NCBI RefSeq assembly: GCF_003345255.1
Contig: NZ_CP029331.1
Span: 1,550,001-1,614,000, forward strand
Length of the DNA: 64,000 nucleotides
From: Pseudothauera hydrothermalis
GTDB taxonomy: Bacteria; Pseudomonadota; Gammaproteobacteria; Burkholderiales; Rhodocyclaceae
Direction: 5' to 3'
Shown here: in pieces, positions 7,763 through 16,835 of the stretch
How the letters are laid out: every line of letters starts with the position of its first letter
Position numbering within the stretch: the first letter of the stretch is position 1
Translations under genes and position numbers: made by a program
Notes under the pieces: generated by a model
Database searches by the model: none
What the model saw: the letters and a program-made list of their open reading frames with translations, nothing else
What the model was told of the DNA's origin: nothing

Positions 7763-9133
7763 GTGCGCCTGCCCTTGTTGTTGAAGGCGCGCGCACGGGG
7801 GCGGCGCTTGTTGCGCTGGCTGCCGCGCACCCTGCTGTGGCAAACGTTTTTGTCGATTGCCTTGCTGCTGGGGCTAACGCTGGCGATCTGGTCACAGATC
7901 TTCCGTTATTTCGAAGAGCCCTCGCGCGCCCGCGATCTTGCGCAGATGGTGGTCAGCGTGGTGAACCTCACCCGTACCGCGCTGATCAACGCCGAGCCGC
8001 GACTGCGCACCGAACTGCTGATCGATCTGGCTGCGCTGGAAGGCATCCGCATCTATCCGGCAGAGGCCACCGACGAGTTGCGCCCGGTGCCGGACACCCG
8101 GCCCATGCGGCTGCTCACCGCCGAAATCCGCAGGCAGTTGGGCGATCACACCCGTTTTGCGGTGCGCTGGAAAACACTGGATGGATTTTGGGTCAGTTTC
8201 CGTCTGCACCCGGAGGACCATGACGAATATTGGGTAATGCTGCCCAGTGAGCGCCTGCAAAAACACCATGCGCTCGAATGGCTGGTATGGGGTAGCGCTG
8301 CGCTGGTTGCCTCCTTGCTTGGTGCCTTTCTGATCGTTTCGCGCATCAGCGCGCCGTTACGCAGCCTCGCGCGCGCCGCACGCATGGTCGGCAGCGGCCA
8401 AAACCCGCCTCAGCAAAAGGAAAGCGGTCCGGTGGAGCTGGCCGTGGTCTCCCGCGCGTTCAACCAGATGGCGGGCGATCTGGCCCGCGCCGAGGCCGAC
8501 CGCGCACTGATCTTGGCCGGTGTCTCGCACGATCTGCGCACGCCTTTGGCCCGCTTGCGACTGGGCGTCGAAATGTCCGGCGCGCCCGAGGAAGAAATCG
8601 CCGCCATGGTGGCCGACATCGAAGAAATGGATCGCATCATCGGTCAGTTCCTGGATTTTGGCCGGGGCGATCCGCAAGAAGCCGCGCAACCGGTCGATCT
8701 GGTGGAACTGATCCGCGATCTGGCCGAGCCCTACCGTCTGCGGGGCGTTCGGATTGAACTCGATCTACCCGAGCGCTTTTCACTACCTGTGCGCGCGCTG
8801 TCGCTGCGACGCGCCATCACCAACCTGATCGACAACGCTATCCGTTACGCTGGCAGCGATTTGCCCATTACGCTAAGCCTGAGCGTGATGGCCGATGAGC
8901 TTGCTATTGAGATCGCCGACCGCGGTCCCGGCATTCCCGCCACAGAGGTCGAGCGCCTGCGCCGCCCCTTCACCCGTCTGGAGAATGCGCGCAGCAATAC
9001 CAAGGGCGCTGGCCTGGGGCTGGCCATCGTCGAGCGTATCATGCGCTCACATGGCGGTTCGTTGGACTTGCTCGCGCGCGACGGCGGCGGTTTGCGTGCG
9101 ATTCTGCGGCTGCCCCTTGGCCGGTCGCGCTAG
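7763..9133 (+). CDS. EnvZ-like sensor histidine kinase
   Basis: This membrane sensor kinase partners the response regulator just upstream. It has a first transmembrane segment (LLWQTFLSIALLLGLTLAIW), a periplasmic domain of about 130 residues, a second transmembrane segment (WLVWGSAALVASLLGAFLIV), HAMP, the H-box GVSHDLRTPLARLRLG, the N-box NLIDNAIRY and the G-boxes DRGPGIP and GAGLGLAIV. A longer open frame runs back into the regulator. I chose the GTG at 7763, which lies 7 bp after the regulator stop and gives 456 aa, close to EnvZ (450 aa). The signal is unknown. Confidence 0.9.
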   Translation: MRLPLLLKARARGRRLLRWLPRTLLWQTFLSIALLLGLTLAIWSQIFRYFEEPSRARDLAQMVVSVVNLTRTALINAEPRLRTELLIDLAALEGIRIYPAEATDELRPVPDTRPMRLLTAEIRRQLGDHTRFAVRWKTLDGFWVSFRLHPEDHDEYWVMLPSERLQKHHALEWLVWGSAALVASLLGAFLIVSRISAPLRSLARAARMVGSGQNPPQQKESGPVELAVVSRAFNQMAGDLARAEADRALILAGVSHDLRTPLARLRLGVEMSGAPEEEIAAMVADIEEMDRIIGQFLDFGRGDPQEAAQPVDLVELIRDLAEPYRLRGVRIELDLPERFSLPVRALSLRRAITNLIDNAIRYAGSDLPITLSLSVMADELAIEIADRGPGIPATEVERLRRPFTRLENARSNTKGAGLGLAIVERIMRSHGGSLDLLARDGGGLRAILRLPLGRSR

Positions 9134-9179
9134 AATGCGCGCTTGGCACGCTACTTTGACAGGACGCCGTTACATCGAC

Positions 9180-9611
9180 ATGCAAACCGATTCCCAGGAC
9201 TTGCCAGTGCTGAACCCCTACCAGCAGATCGGGGGTGAGCCTGCCGTGCGTGCGCTGGTCAAGCGGTTCTATGAGCTGATGGAAAGCTTGCCCGAAGCGC
9301 GGGAGGTACGCCGGATGCACCCGGAGGATTTATCGGGTTCTGAAGAAAAGTTGTTTCTTTTCCTGTCGGGCTGGTTTGGCGGACCGAATCTTTACGTGGA
9401 ACGTTTCGGCCCGCCATTTTTGCGTGCGCGCCATCTGCCCTTTTCGATCGGTGTGACCGAGCGCGACCAGTGGATGCTGTGTATGCGGCGGGCGCTAGAA
9501 GAACTTGTCGCCGACGACGCGCTGCGTCAGCGTCTGCTCCAATCGTTCGGCGCGCTCGCTGACCACATGCGTAACCGCCCAGAAGCTGCCCATATCGACC
9601 CGCGCCGATGA
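9180..9611 (+). CDS. Group II truncated haemoglobin
   Basis: The 143-aa protein fits group II truncated globins: PYQQIGGEPAVRALVKRFYE at the start, then FLSGWFGGPNLYVERFGPPFLRARHLPF, in which the His of RARHLPF is the expected proximal haem ligand, and the Trp of RDQWMLCM, which is conserved in this group. These proteins bind O2 or NO and are linked to nitrosative or oxidative stress. The start ATG at 9180 lies 46 bp after the histidine kinase, so it could be in the same transcript, but this is not shown. Confidence 0.88.
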   Translation: MQTDSQDLPVLNPYQQIGGEPAVRALVKRFYELMESLPEAREVRRMHPEDLSGSEEKLFLFLSGWFGGPNLYVERFGPPFLRARHLPFSIGVTERDQWMLCMRRALEELVADDALRQRLLQSFGALADHMRNRPEAAHIDPRR

Positions 9612-9620
9612 GTTCTGCCT

Positions 9621-10232
9621 ATGAAGTTCTTGTTCGATCTGTTGCCGGTGATTCTGTTTTTCGGCGTCTATAAACTTGCCGGCGCGCATCAAGAAGCGGC
9701 TTTTGAAATGGCGGGCGGCTGGTTCGGCGACGGAGTCAGCGCCACGCAAGTGCCCATTCTGCTGGCTACCGTGGTCGCCATCTTGGCCACGTTTGGCCAG
9801 ATCGCCTGGGTGTGGGCGCGCCACCGTAAGGTGGACACCATGTTATGGATGAGTCTGGGGCTTATCGTCGTATTTGGGGGCGCCACGCTGTTCTTTCACA
9901 ACCCCACCTTCATCAAGTGGAAGCCCACCGCGCTGTACTGGCTGTTCGGCGCTGTGCTCACCGGCTCTGTGGTGCTGTTTCGCCGCAACCTGATTCGCCG
10001 TATGCTGGAAGCGCAGCTGCAGTTGCCCGATATCGTGTGGGCCCGTTTGAATACTGCCTGGGCGGTTTTTTTCTTTGCCATGGGTGGGCTCAATCTCTAC
10101 GTGGCCTACAGTTTTTCCGAAGCGGCTTGGGTTAATTTCAAACTTTTTGGCGGCATGGGACTGATGTTGGTTTTTGTGCTCGCCCAGGGCTTTTACCTGT
10201 CCAAATACCTAGAAGAGGATCCCCAGCAATGA
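9621..10232 (+). CDS. yciB: Inner-membrane septation protein YciB (IspZ)
   Basis: The 203-aa polytopic protein has about five transmembrane segments. It matches YciB throughout, for example [20 protein letters not shown] at the N-terminus, [18 protein letters not shown], and [20 protein letters not shown]. YciB is implicated in envelope maintenance and septation. It is followed by yciI with an ATGA overlap, then bolA and a PPIase, an arrangement frequent in betaproteobacteria. Confidence 0.93.
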   Translation: MKFLFDLLPVILFFGVYKLAGAHQEAAFEMAGGWFGDGVSATQVPILLATVVAILATFGQIAWVWARHRKVDTMLWMSLGLIVVFGGATLFFHNPTFIKWKPTALYWLFGAVLTGSVVLFRRNLIRRMLEAQLQLPDIVWARLNTAWAVFFFAMGGLNLYVAYSFSEAAWVNFKLFGGMGLMLVFVLAQGFYLSKYLEEDPQQ

Positions 10233-10531
10233 TGTTCTACGCCCTGATCGGCGAGGATGCGCCCGGTACGCTGGATGCCCGCATGGCGGCCCGTCCGGCC
10301 CATCTTGCCCGCCTCGAGGCTTTGCGTGACCAAGGCCGCCTGCTGCTTGCCGGCCCGATGCCGGCAATCGATTCGCCCGATCCCGGCCCCGCCGGTTTTG
10401 CCGGCAGCCTGGTGGTTGCCGAGTTCGCCTCACAGGCCGAGGCCGAGCGCTGGTTGGCGGAAGACCCCTACGTCAAGCAGGGCGTGTTCGCGCGCACTGT
10501 GGTGCGTCCGTTCAAGAAGGTGCTGCCTTGA
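10229..10531 (+). CDS. YciI-family protein
   Basis: This is a 100-aa single-domain protein of the YciI fold (ferredoxin-like). It contains R-x-x-H-L near residues 22-26 ([11 protein letters not shown]) and the typical LLAGPMPA and [24 protein letters not shown] segments. The His-Asp pair in the family is thought to be catalytic, but the reaction is unknown. It overlaps yciB at its start and bolA at its end, so it is translationally coupled to both. Confidence 0.9.
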   Translation: MMFYALIGEDAPGTLDARMAARPAHLARLEALRDQGRLLLAGPMPAIDSPDPGPAGFAGSLVVAEFASQAEAERWLAEDPYVKQGVFARTVVRPFKKVLP

Positions 10532-10824
10532 ACGTTTCCGAAAAGATTCGTGAGCGCCTGCAACAGGCGCTCCAACCGGTGTCGCTGCGTATTGTCGACG
10601 ATAGCGCGCGGCATGCCGGTCATGCTGGCGCACGCTCAGGCGGCGGTCACTACCAGGTCGATATCGTTTCCGATGCCTTTCTGGGCAAGAACCGTTTGAG
10701 CCGCCAGCGTATGGTTTATCAAGCATTGGGCACGATGATGCAGCATGAGATCCATGCTCTCGCAATTCGCGCCCGCACGGTCGCAGAGGCCGACAATCAA
10801 CCCACTGACAAGGAAACACAATGA
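10528..10824 (+). CDS. bolA: BolA-family protein
   Basis: The 98-aa protein has the BolA fold: I-R-E-R-L near the start, a conserved GGHYQVDIVSDAFLGKNRLSRQRMVY segment (split here across 39-64), and HEIHALAIRARTV at the C-terminus. BolA proteins pair with monothiol glutaredoxins to handle Fe-S clusters, and some bind DNA. The start is TTG at 10528, which overlaps the yciI stop (TTGA). The 3' end overlaps the PPIase start. Confidence 0.9.
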   Translation: MNVSEKIRERLQQALQPVSLRIVDDSARHAGHAGARSGGGHYQVDIVSDAFLGKNRLSRQRMVYQALGTMMQHEIHALAIRARTVAEADNQPTDKETQ

Positions 10825-11603
10825 AAGCTGTGCCCAGCCGTTTTGCCCTGACCATTCTGGCCGGTTTGACCGCCCTGGCCACCCACGCCGCGGAGCCGAC
10901 CGCAACCGTCAACGGCAAGATCGTTCCGTCCGCACGCCTGGAAGTCATGCTCTCCGAACAGCGTGCCCAAGGGGCCGAGGACAATCCGCAATTGCGTGAG
11001 GCGGTGCGTGAAGAGCTGATTCGCCGTGAAGTGCTTGCCCAGGAAGCCACCAAGGCCGGTCTGGACAAAAAGGCCGATGTGCAAGCGCAAATGGATCTGG
11101 CCCGACAGGCCATCCTGATTCGCGCCTACTTGCAAGATTGGGTCAAGTCCCATCCGGTCTCCGATGCCGATCTGCGCAAAGAGTACGATCAGATCGTCGC
11201 CCGCATGGGTGGCAAAGAATATAAGCCGCGTCACATTCTGGTCGAAACCGAACAAGCAGCCCAAGACATCATCGCCAAGCTCAAATCGGGCGCGAAATTT
11301 GAAGAGCTCGCCGCTCAATCGATCGATCCGGGCTCCAAAGAGCGCGGCGGCGATTTGGGTTGGGCCAACCCCGGCATGTTCGTCAAACCGTTTTCCGACG
11401 CCATGGTGAAACTGGAAAAGGGTCAATACACCGAGCAACCGGTAAAAAGCGACTTTGGTTTCCATGTTATCCAGATGCAAGACATCCGCCCGACCAAGCC
11501 GCCTGCGTTCGATGAGGTCAAGCCGCAGCTACAGCAACGCATGCAGCAGCAAAAAGTGGAGCAGCACATCGTCGATCTGCGCGCAAAAGCGGAAGTGAAA
11601 TAA
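10821..11603 (+). CDS. Periplasmic parvulin-type peptidyl-prolyl isomerase
   Basis: A signal peptide (ending ALATHAAE) precedes a SurA-like helical chaperone region and one parvulin domain at about 130-225 (KPRHILVETEQAAQDIIAKL, GGDLGWANPGMFVKPF, SDFGFHVIQMQDI). It probably assists folding of outer-membrane or secreted proteins. With 260 aa it matches PpiC/PrsA-like proteins of betaproteobacteria rather than the longer SurA. It is the last gene of the yciB operon and is followed by a clear terminator. Confidence 0.92.
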   Translation: MKAVPSRFALTILAGLTALATHAAEPTATVNGKIVPSARLEVMLSEQRAQGAEDNPQLREAVREELIRREVLAQEATKAGLDKKADVQAQMDLARQAILIRAYLQDWVKSHPVSDADLRKEYDQIVARMGGKEYKPRHILVETEQAAQDIIAKLKSGAKFEELAAQSIDPGSKERGGDLGWANPGMFVKPFSDAMVKLEKGQYTEQPVKSDFGFHVIQMQDIRPTKPPAFDEVKPQLQQRMQQQKVEQHIVDLRAKAEVK

Positions 11604-11621
11604 GCTGCTGCGCGCCAATGC

Positions 11622-11650
11622 AAAAAGCCGACCCGCGGGTCGGCTTTTTT
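11622..11650 (+). terminator. Intrinsic terminator after the PPIase gene
   Basis: A perfect palindrome (arms AAAAAGCCGACCCG / CGGGTCGGCTTTTT) ends in six T residues 18 bp after the PPIase stop codon. The A-run on the other side means it could also work for the convergent acyl-CoA dehydrogenase gene. Confidence 0.93.
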
Positions 11651-11716
11651 GTATGGCTCGAACGCAAAACGGCCTGCGGCGAAATTTTGCGAAATCCCCG
11701 CCCGGCCGCGTTGCGA

Positions 11717-13513
11717 TCAGAACGCCTCTTCGGCCAGCTCCAGCGCCCCAGGCGCCCCGTTGATCACGGTGTACGACAAGCCGCCAGCCTGCGGTAGCAC
11801 ATGATCGGCGTAAAAACGTGCGGTGACGATTTTGGCGCGATAGAACTCGGCATCGCCATGGCCTTCTTCCAGGCGACGGGCCGCCACCAGCGCCGCGCGG
11901 GCCATTTGCCAGCCGCCTGCGACGATGCCAAAGAGTTTCAAAAACGGCACCGAACCGACATGCGCCGCCTTGATGTCGCGCCCGTAGGTTTCCACGATGT
12001 AAGCTGCGGCCGCTTCCAGCGCCTTGATGCCTTCGCCCAGCGCGCGACGGATCGCGGCCATGGCCTCACCTTGCGCCGCGCCCAGATCCGCTTCCACTTT
12101 GCGCATTTCGGCAATCACGCCCTTGATGGTCTCACCGCCTTCACGGGCGATCTTGCGGCCGATCAGATCATTGGCCTGGATGGCGGTGGTGCCTTCGTAG
12201 ATCGGCGTAATGCGGGCATCGCGCAGGTGCTGTGCGGCGCCGGTCTCCTCGATGAAACCCATGCCGCCGTGGACCTGAACACCGGTGGAGGCGATTTCCA
12301 CCGCATTTTCGGTACACCAACCCTTGACCACCGGAATCATCAAATCGACAAACGCCTGGCTGCGCGCCCGCACCGCCTGGTCAGGGTGCCTGTGCGCAAA
12401 GTCGCTGGCTGCGCCCACCACGTAGGCCAGCGCACGCATCGCTTCGGTCTGGCTTTTCATCGACATCAGCATCCGACGCACATCCGGGTGGTGCAGAATA
12501 TTGACCTTGGGTCCGCCCCGCACGCCCAGGTCAGTGCCTTGCACACGGTCTTTGGCATACTGACGGGCCTGTTGGTAAGCGCGTTCGGACAGGGCCAGAC
12601 CTTCCATACCGACCGCAAAGCGCGCTTCGTTCATCATGATGAACATGTATTCCAGACCGCGGTTCGGCTCACCGACCAAAGTGCCGATGGCGCCACCGTG
12701 GTCACCAAATGCCAGTACGCAGGTCGGGCTGGCATGAATGCCCAACTTGTGTTCGATGGACACGCAATGCACATCGTTGCGCGCGCCCAGACTGCCGTCG
12801 GCATTGACCAGAAACTTGGGTACCACGAACAGCGAAATACCTTTTACGCCTTCGGGCGCATCCGGCAACCGAGCCAGCACCAAATGGATGATGTTGTCGG
12901 TGAGATCGTGTTCGCCATAGGTGATGAAGATTTTCTGCCCAAAGATCTTGTAGGTACCGTCACCCTGCGGTTCCGCGCGGGTTCGCACCGCAGCCAGATC
13001 GGAGCCGGCCTGCGGCTCGGTCAGATTCATGGTGCCGGTCCATTCGCCGCTCACCATCTTCGGCAAGTACATGTCTTTTTGCGCATCCGAGCCGCGCAGC
13101 ATCAAGGCCTCGATGGCGCCAGTGGTCAGCATCGGGCATAGCGAAAACGCCATGTTGGCCGCTTTCCACATTTCCATGACCGCGGTAGACACCAACTTGG
13201 GCAGACCCTGCCCGCCATATTTAGGATCGCAGGCCAGCGCGGTCCAACCGGATTCGGCAAACTGGGTGTAGGCCTCTTTCCAGCCCGGCGCGGTAAACAC
13301 CTGCCCCTCTTGCCATTTGGTGCCTTCCCGGTCGCCGATCTTGTTCAGCGGGGCCAACACGCCACCGGCGAACTTGCCTGCTTCATCCAAGATGGCATCC
13401 ACCAGATCGGGGGTGACCTCCTCGCATCCGGGCAGGCCGGTCACGCCTTCTAGGTTGGCCAGCTCGCGCATCACGAACTGCATATCACGGATCGGTGCGG
13501 TGTATTGACTCAT
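11717..13513 (-). CDS. Acyl-CoA dehydrogenase, long C-terminal type
   Basis: This FAD enzyme oxidises acyl-CoA to enoyl-CoA and passes electrons to ETF. At 598 aa it belongs to the larger group with an extra C-terminal domain, as in DmdC-like and other betaproteobacterial dehydrogenases. Visible motifs are GEWTGTMNLTEPQAGSDLAA (FAD/substrate), GQKIFITYGEHD, and EIASTGVQVHGGMGFIEETG near the C-terminal part of the core. It lies downstream of etfB-etfA on the same strand. The acyl chain specificity cannot be told from the sequence. Confidence 0.93.
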   Translation of the reverse strand: MSQYTAPIRDMQFVMRELANLEGVTGLPGCEEVTPDLVDAILDEAGKFAGGVLAPLNKIGDREGTKWQEGQVFTAPGWKEAYTQFAESGWTALACDPKYGGQGLPKLVSTAVMEMWKAANMAFSLCPMLTTGAIEALMLRGSDAQKDMYLPKMVSGEWTGTMNLTEPQAGSDLAAVRTRAEPQGDGTYKIFGQKIFITYGEHDLTDNIIHLVLARLPDAPEGVKGISLFVVPKFLVNADGSLGARNDVHCVSIEHKLGIHASPTCVLAFGDHGGAIGTLVGEPNRGLEYMFIMMNEARFAVGMEGLALSERAYQQARQYAKDRVQGTDLGVRGGPKVNILHHPDVRRMLMSMKSQTEAMRALAYVVGAASDFAHRHPDQAVRARSQAFVDLMIPVVKGWCTENAVEIASTGVQVHGGMGFIEETGAAQHLRDARITPIYEGTTAIQANDLIGRKIAREGGETIKGVIAEMRKVEADLGAAQGEAMAAIRRALGEGIKALEAAAAYIVETYGRDIKAAHVGSVPFLKLFGIVAGGWQMARAALVAARRLEEGHGDAEFYRAKIVTARFYADHVLPQAGGLSYTVINGAPGALELAEEAF

Positions 13514-13593
13514 TTGACTGTTCGCTCCACATGGTTATGTTGTCGATACGCGGCCCCTGCAACCGCACGTGCTACGCCCGCGCCAAGCGGGTA

Positions 13594-14259
13594 CTACTTG
13601 CGCATGAGATAGCGGCGGTCATCGAAGGCCGCCACCCACTCAGGCCGATACACGACCATCAGGGTGATGACCCCGCCGCTGATCCAGCCCTCGGAAAAGC
13701 CGAGCAAAAGGAAATACGGCAGATAGTCGCTCGCCAGAAAAGCGGCTTCGTAAGCGCCGGCGGCCACCAGCACGCCCGCGGCCACCAAGCCTTGCAACAT
13801 CACGGTCAATGCAGCGCCAAAAAAACCGGCGCCGAACACAAAGACAAAAAAATGCGCCGGCAAAAAGCGCTCGATCAGCTTGTGCAGACGGTGTGCCAGC
13901 AACACCGGCACGACCGCCATCAACAAAAAATTGATCGGCCACGCCTGCCATTGGATGGCGCCGTTGAGCGTGCTGCCGGTCAGCGCCAGGGCCAGCGCCA
14001 CGATGGCCAATTGCGGTCCGAGTGCCAAAGTGGCGGCCATGGCCCCCATCAGGTGCAGGTTGAGACCGGGTTTAACCCCGGCCTTCAAGCTCCAAATCAG
14101 CATCAGACCCACGGCGAAACCCAGCAGCAGATTGAGCTGAGTGCTGGTTTTCAACCTTGCCCACGGGGCGGTGCGCCAAACTAACCAGCCGACCGCCAGC
14201 GCAAGCACCAGTGCGGACCAGTGCCATGCTGCGGAAAACAGTTCGGCCGACAGATTCAT
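13594..14259 (-). CDS. CbiM-like energy-coupling-factor transporter permease
   Basis: This is a hydrophobic 221-aa protein with about seven membrane segments. KPGLNLHLMGAMAATLALGP and the following GxxxGxA-rich helices resemble the CbiM/NikM substrate-specific component of cobalt or nickel ECF transporters. The usual CbiN, CbiQ and CbiO partners are absent nearby, and metal-binding residues at the N-terminus (Met-His-Ile-x-(D/E) in CbiM) are not obvious here. I chose the ATG at 14259 (MNLSAELF) over 14271. It sits between etfA and the acyl-CoA dehydrogenase, an odd location for a metal transporter. Confidence 0.7.
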   Translation of the reverse strand: MNLSAELFSAAWHWSALVLALAVGWLVWRTAPWARLKTSTQLNLLLGFAVGLMLIWSLKAGVKPGLNLHLMGAMAATLALGPQLAIVALALALTGSTLNGAIQWQAWPINFLLMAVVPVLLAHRLHKLIERFLPAHFFVFVFGAGFFGAALTVMLQGLVAAGVLVAAGAYEAAFLASDYLPYFLLLGFSEGWISGGVITLMVVYRPEWVAAFDDRRYLMRK

Positions 14260-14286
14260 CTCACGCCCCAAGGGCTTCGGCGGGTG

Positions 14287-15216
14287 CTACAGCGCCTTGG
14301 TCAGCTCCGGCACCACCTCGAACAGATCGCCCACCAGGCCGTAGTCCGCGACCTGGAAGATCGGCGCTTCCGGATCCTTGTTGATCGCCACGATCACCTT
14401 GGAGTCTTTCATGCCGGCCAGATGTTGGATCGCACCGGAAATACCCACCGCAATGTAGAGCTGCGGCGCGACGATTTTACCGGTCTGCCCCACCTGATAG
14501 TCGTTGGGCACATAGCCTGCATCCACCGCGGCACGGCTAGCACCGAGCGCGGCGCCCAGTTTGTCGGCCAGCGGTTCGAGTAGGGCATGGTAGTTTTCAC
14601 CGCTACCCAGTCCGCGCCCGCCCGAAACGATGGTCTTGGCCGCGCCCAGTTCCGGACGCTCGCTCTTGGTCAGTTCGCGGCCAACCAGCCGGGAAAGCCC
14701 CAGATCGGCACCGGCCGGAAGCGTCTCCACCGCTGCCGCCCCCCCTTCGGCAGCCGCCTCAAAGGCGGTGGTGCGCACCGTGATCACCTTGCACGCATCC
14801 GCGCTCTTGACCGTGGCCATGGCGTTCCCCGCATAAATGGGGCGCACGAAGGTGTCTGCCGCTTTGACCGCGACAATGTCCGAAATCTGCGCCAAGTCCA
14901 GCAACGCAGCCACCCGCGGGGCGACGTTCTTGCCGAAAGCGCTGGCCGGAGCAAGGATATGGCTGTAAGCGGCGGCATGGGCCACGACCAGCGCCGCGAT
15001 GTTTTCCGCCAATTGCGCTTCATAGTGCGGTGCATCGACGCACAGCACCTTGGCGACACCGGCGATTTTGGCGGCTGCGCTGCAAGCGTTGCTGCAGCCA
15101 TGACCGGCTACCATGACGTGGATGTCGCCCCCAATGGCGGCGGCTGCCGTCACGGTATTGAGTGTGGCAGCCTTGATGGATTGATTGTCGTGTTCGGCTA
15201 TGACCAGGATCGCCAT
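14287..15216 (-). CDS. etfA: Electron transfer flavoprotein, alpha subunit
   Basis: The 309-aa subunit has the ETF alpha/beta domain at the N-terminus and the diagnostic C-terminal FAD-binding domain ([57 protein letters not shown]). With EtfB it accepts electrons from acyl-CoA dehydrogenases and passes them to ETF-quinone oxidoreductase. It starts one base after the etfB stop, so the two subunits are cotranslated. Confidence 0.96.
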   Translation of the reverse strand: MAILVIAEHDNQSIKAATLNTVTAAAAIGGDIHVMVAGHGCSNACSAAAKIAGVAKVLCVDAPHYEAQLAENIAALVVAHAAAYSHILAPASAFGKNVAPRVAALLDLAQISDIVAVKAADTFVRPIYAGNAMATVKSADACKVITVRTTAFEAAAEGGAAAVETLPAGADLGLSRLVGRELTKSERPELGAAKTIVSGGRGLGSGENYHALLEPLADKLGAALGASRAAVDAGYVPNDYQVGQTGKIVAPQLYIAVGISGAIQHLAGMKDSKVIVAINKDPEAPIFQVADYGLVGDLFEVVPELTKAL

Positions 15217-15217
15217 C

Positions 15218-15967
15218 TCAGATCACCTTTGCTTCGTTTTTGAGCTTGTCGACAAGTTGCGCGACATCGGCTACGCGCACACCGGCACTGCGCTTGGGCG
15301 GCTCGCTGACCTCGACGGTGGTCAGACGCGGCGCCACGTCCACCCCCAAAGCCTGCGGTGTGAGGGTATCCAGGGGTTTTTTCTTGGCCTTCATGATATT
15401 GGGCAGCGTCGCGTAACGCGGCTCGTTCAAGCGCAGATCGGTGGTGATCACCGCCGGCAATGTGAGCTCCAAGGTTTCCAGACCGCCGTCGATTTCGCGG
15501 GTCACGGTTGCTTTGCCGTCGGCCAGCGTCACCTTGGAAGCAAAGGTGGCTTGCGGCCAACCCATCAGCGCCGCCAGCATTTGCCCGGTCTGGTTGGCGT
15601 CATCGTCGATCGCCTGCTTGCCGCAAATCACCACTTGCGGCGCTTCCTTTTCACATAGCGCCTTGAGCAGCTTGGCAACCGCCAAGGGCTGCAGTTCGAC
15701 GTCGGTTTCGACCAGGATGCCGCGGTCGGCACCGATTGCCATGGCTGCACGCAAGGTTTCCTGGCATGCGCCCACGCCGCAACTGACTGCCACCACTTCG
15801 GTGGCCACACCCGCTTCCTTGAGCCGAACCGCCTCCTCCACCGCGATTTCGTCAAACGGATTCATCGACATTTTGACGTTGGCGATATCCACGCCGGTAC
15901 CGTCAGCCTTGACCCGCACCTTGACGTTGTAATCGACCACACGTTTGACCGGGACCAGTATCTTCAA
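15218..15967 (-). CDS. etfB: Electron transfer flavoprotein, beta subunit
   Basis: The 249-aa protein begins [20 protein letters not shown] and has [18 protein letters not shown], the family hallmark near residues 37-54, and [20 protein letters not shown], which holds the AMP-binding segment. It is the first gene of an etfB-etfA cluster on the minus strand and is divergent from a TetR gene. Repeated half-sites in the intergenic region suggest TetR control. Confidence 0.96.
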   Translation of the reverse strand: MKILVPVKRVVDYNVKVRVKADGTGVDIANVKMSMNPFDEIAVEEAVRLKEAGVATEVVAVSCGVGACQETLRAAMAIGADRGILVETDVELQPLAVAKLLKALCEKEAPQVVICGKQAIDDDANQTGQMLAALMGWPQATFASKVTLADGKATVTREIDGGLETLELTLPAVITTDLRLNEPRYATLPNIMKAKKKPLDTLTPQALGVDVAPRLTTVEVSEPPKRSAGVRVADVAQLVDKLKNEAKVI

Positions 15968-16077
15968 AGCCGCGCTCCTCTTCCGTGTATTCGGGTTGTA
16001 ATGGTTCGAGCGGTCATTATGTCACTGTGAAGAAGCGTTTGACACTCACACCGCCGGCCGGGACAATCGGTTTCATT

Positions 16078-16115
16078 CCATACGCCCCGGTATGGCGGCG
16101 TACGGTAGCGTATGG
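16078..16115. promoter_or_regulatory. Clustered inverted half-sites between etfB and tetR
   Basis: CCATAC at 16078-16083 and GTATGG at 16090-16095 form a perfect dyad with a 6-bp spacer. CCATACGC (16078-16085) also pairs with GCGTATGG at 16108-16115, and GCGTACGG lies between them. Such overlapping dyads are typical of TetR-family operators. They lie between the divergent etfB and tetR genes, so autoregulation and etf control are plausible. Confidence 0.5.
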
Positions 16116-16156
16116 TCCCGGATTCGTCAATACTAGCCCGTATGGAAGACATACCA

Positions 16157-16771
16157 ATGAAACAACGCACGCAGCTCGATCGCGACGCCTGGGTGCAGGC
16201 GGCCATCGAGGTGCTCGCCGAAGAAGGGGTGGCCGGGTTGCGCGTGGAGGTCCTGGCCAAGCGCCTGAAGGTTACCAAGGGCAGTTTTTACTGGCATTTC
16301 CAGGATCGGCGGGACTTGCTGCTCGCGGTCCTGCAATTTTGGAAAGAAGGCCGGATCCGCGACATCGTCAAGCAGACCCGCGCCCAGCCCGGACGGGAAC
16401 TGGAACAGATCTATCATGTGATCGACATCTACAGCACCACCCGCAGCCGGCGCGGGATGATGATCGAGCTTGCGGTACGTGACTGGGCGCGACGCGATCC
16501 GGAAGCAGCCGCCATTGTGGCCGAAGTCGACGACACCCGCCTGCGCTGCGCACGCGAGCTGTTTCTGGCCTGCGGTGTGCCGATGGAAGAGGCCTCCAGC
16601 CGCTGCATGCTGCTCTACGCTTATGTGTTCGGCCTGTCGCTGATGATTTACGACAAGTTCGACAGCGATATTGCGCGGTTGAAGCGTGACATCGCCGACC
16701 TGATCGCACGCTCTGCGGCAATGACACAGACACAGGCGCCCACAACGCCGTTGCCGACCGCCGTAAAGTGA
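16157..16771 (+). CDS. TetR-family transcriptional regulator
   Basis: The 204-aa protein has an N-terminal TetR helix-turn-helix ([39 protein letters not shown]) and a variable ligand-binding domain ending in a basic/Thr-Pro tail. I chose the ATG at 16157 because GGAAGA lies about 7 bases ahead; 16142 is an alternative. Divergence from etfBA suggests it senses an acyl-CoA or fatty acid and controls beta-oxidation genes, as FadR- or PsrA-type regulators do. The ligand is inferred from context only. Confidence 0.88.
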   Translation: MKQRTQLDRDAWVQAAIEVLAEEGVAGLRVEVLAKRLKVTKGSFYWHFQDRRDLLLAVLQFWKEGRIRDIVKQTRAQPGRELEQIYHVIDIYSTTRSRRGMMIELAVRDWARRDPEAAAIVAEVDDTRLRCARELFLACGVPMEEASSRCMLLYAYVFGLSLMIYDKFDSDIARLKRDIADLIARSAAMTQTQAPTTPLPTAVK

Positions 16772-16835
16772 GCCCCCTCAACCCACCCTGTATCATCACC
16801 CCTTGGCCGCATTCAGGCCGCACACCTTCCAAAAG

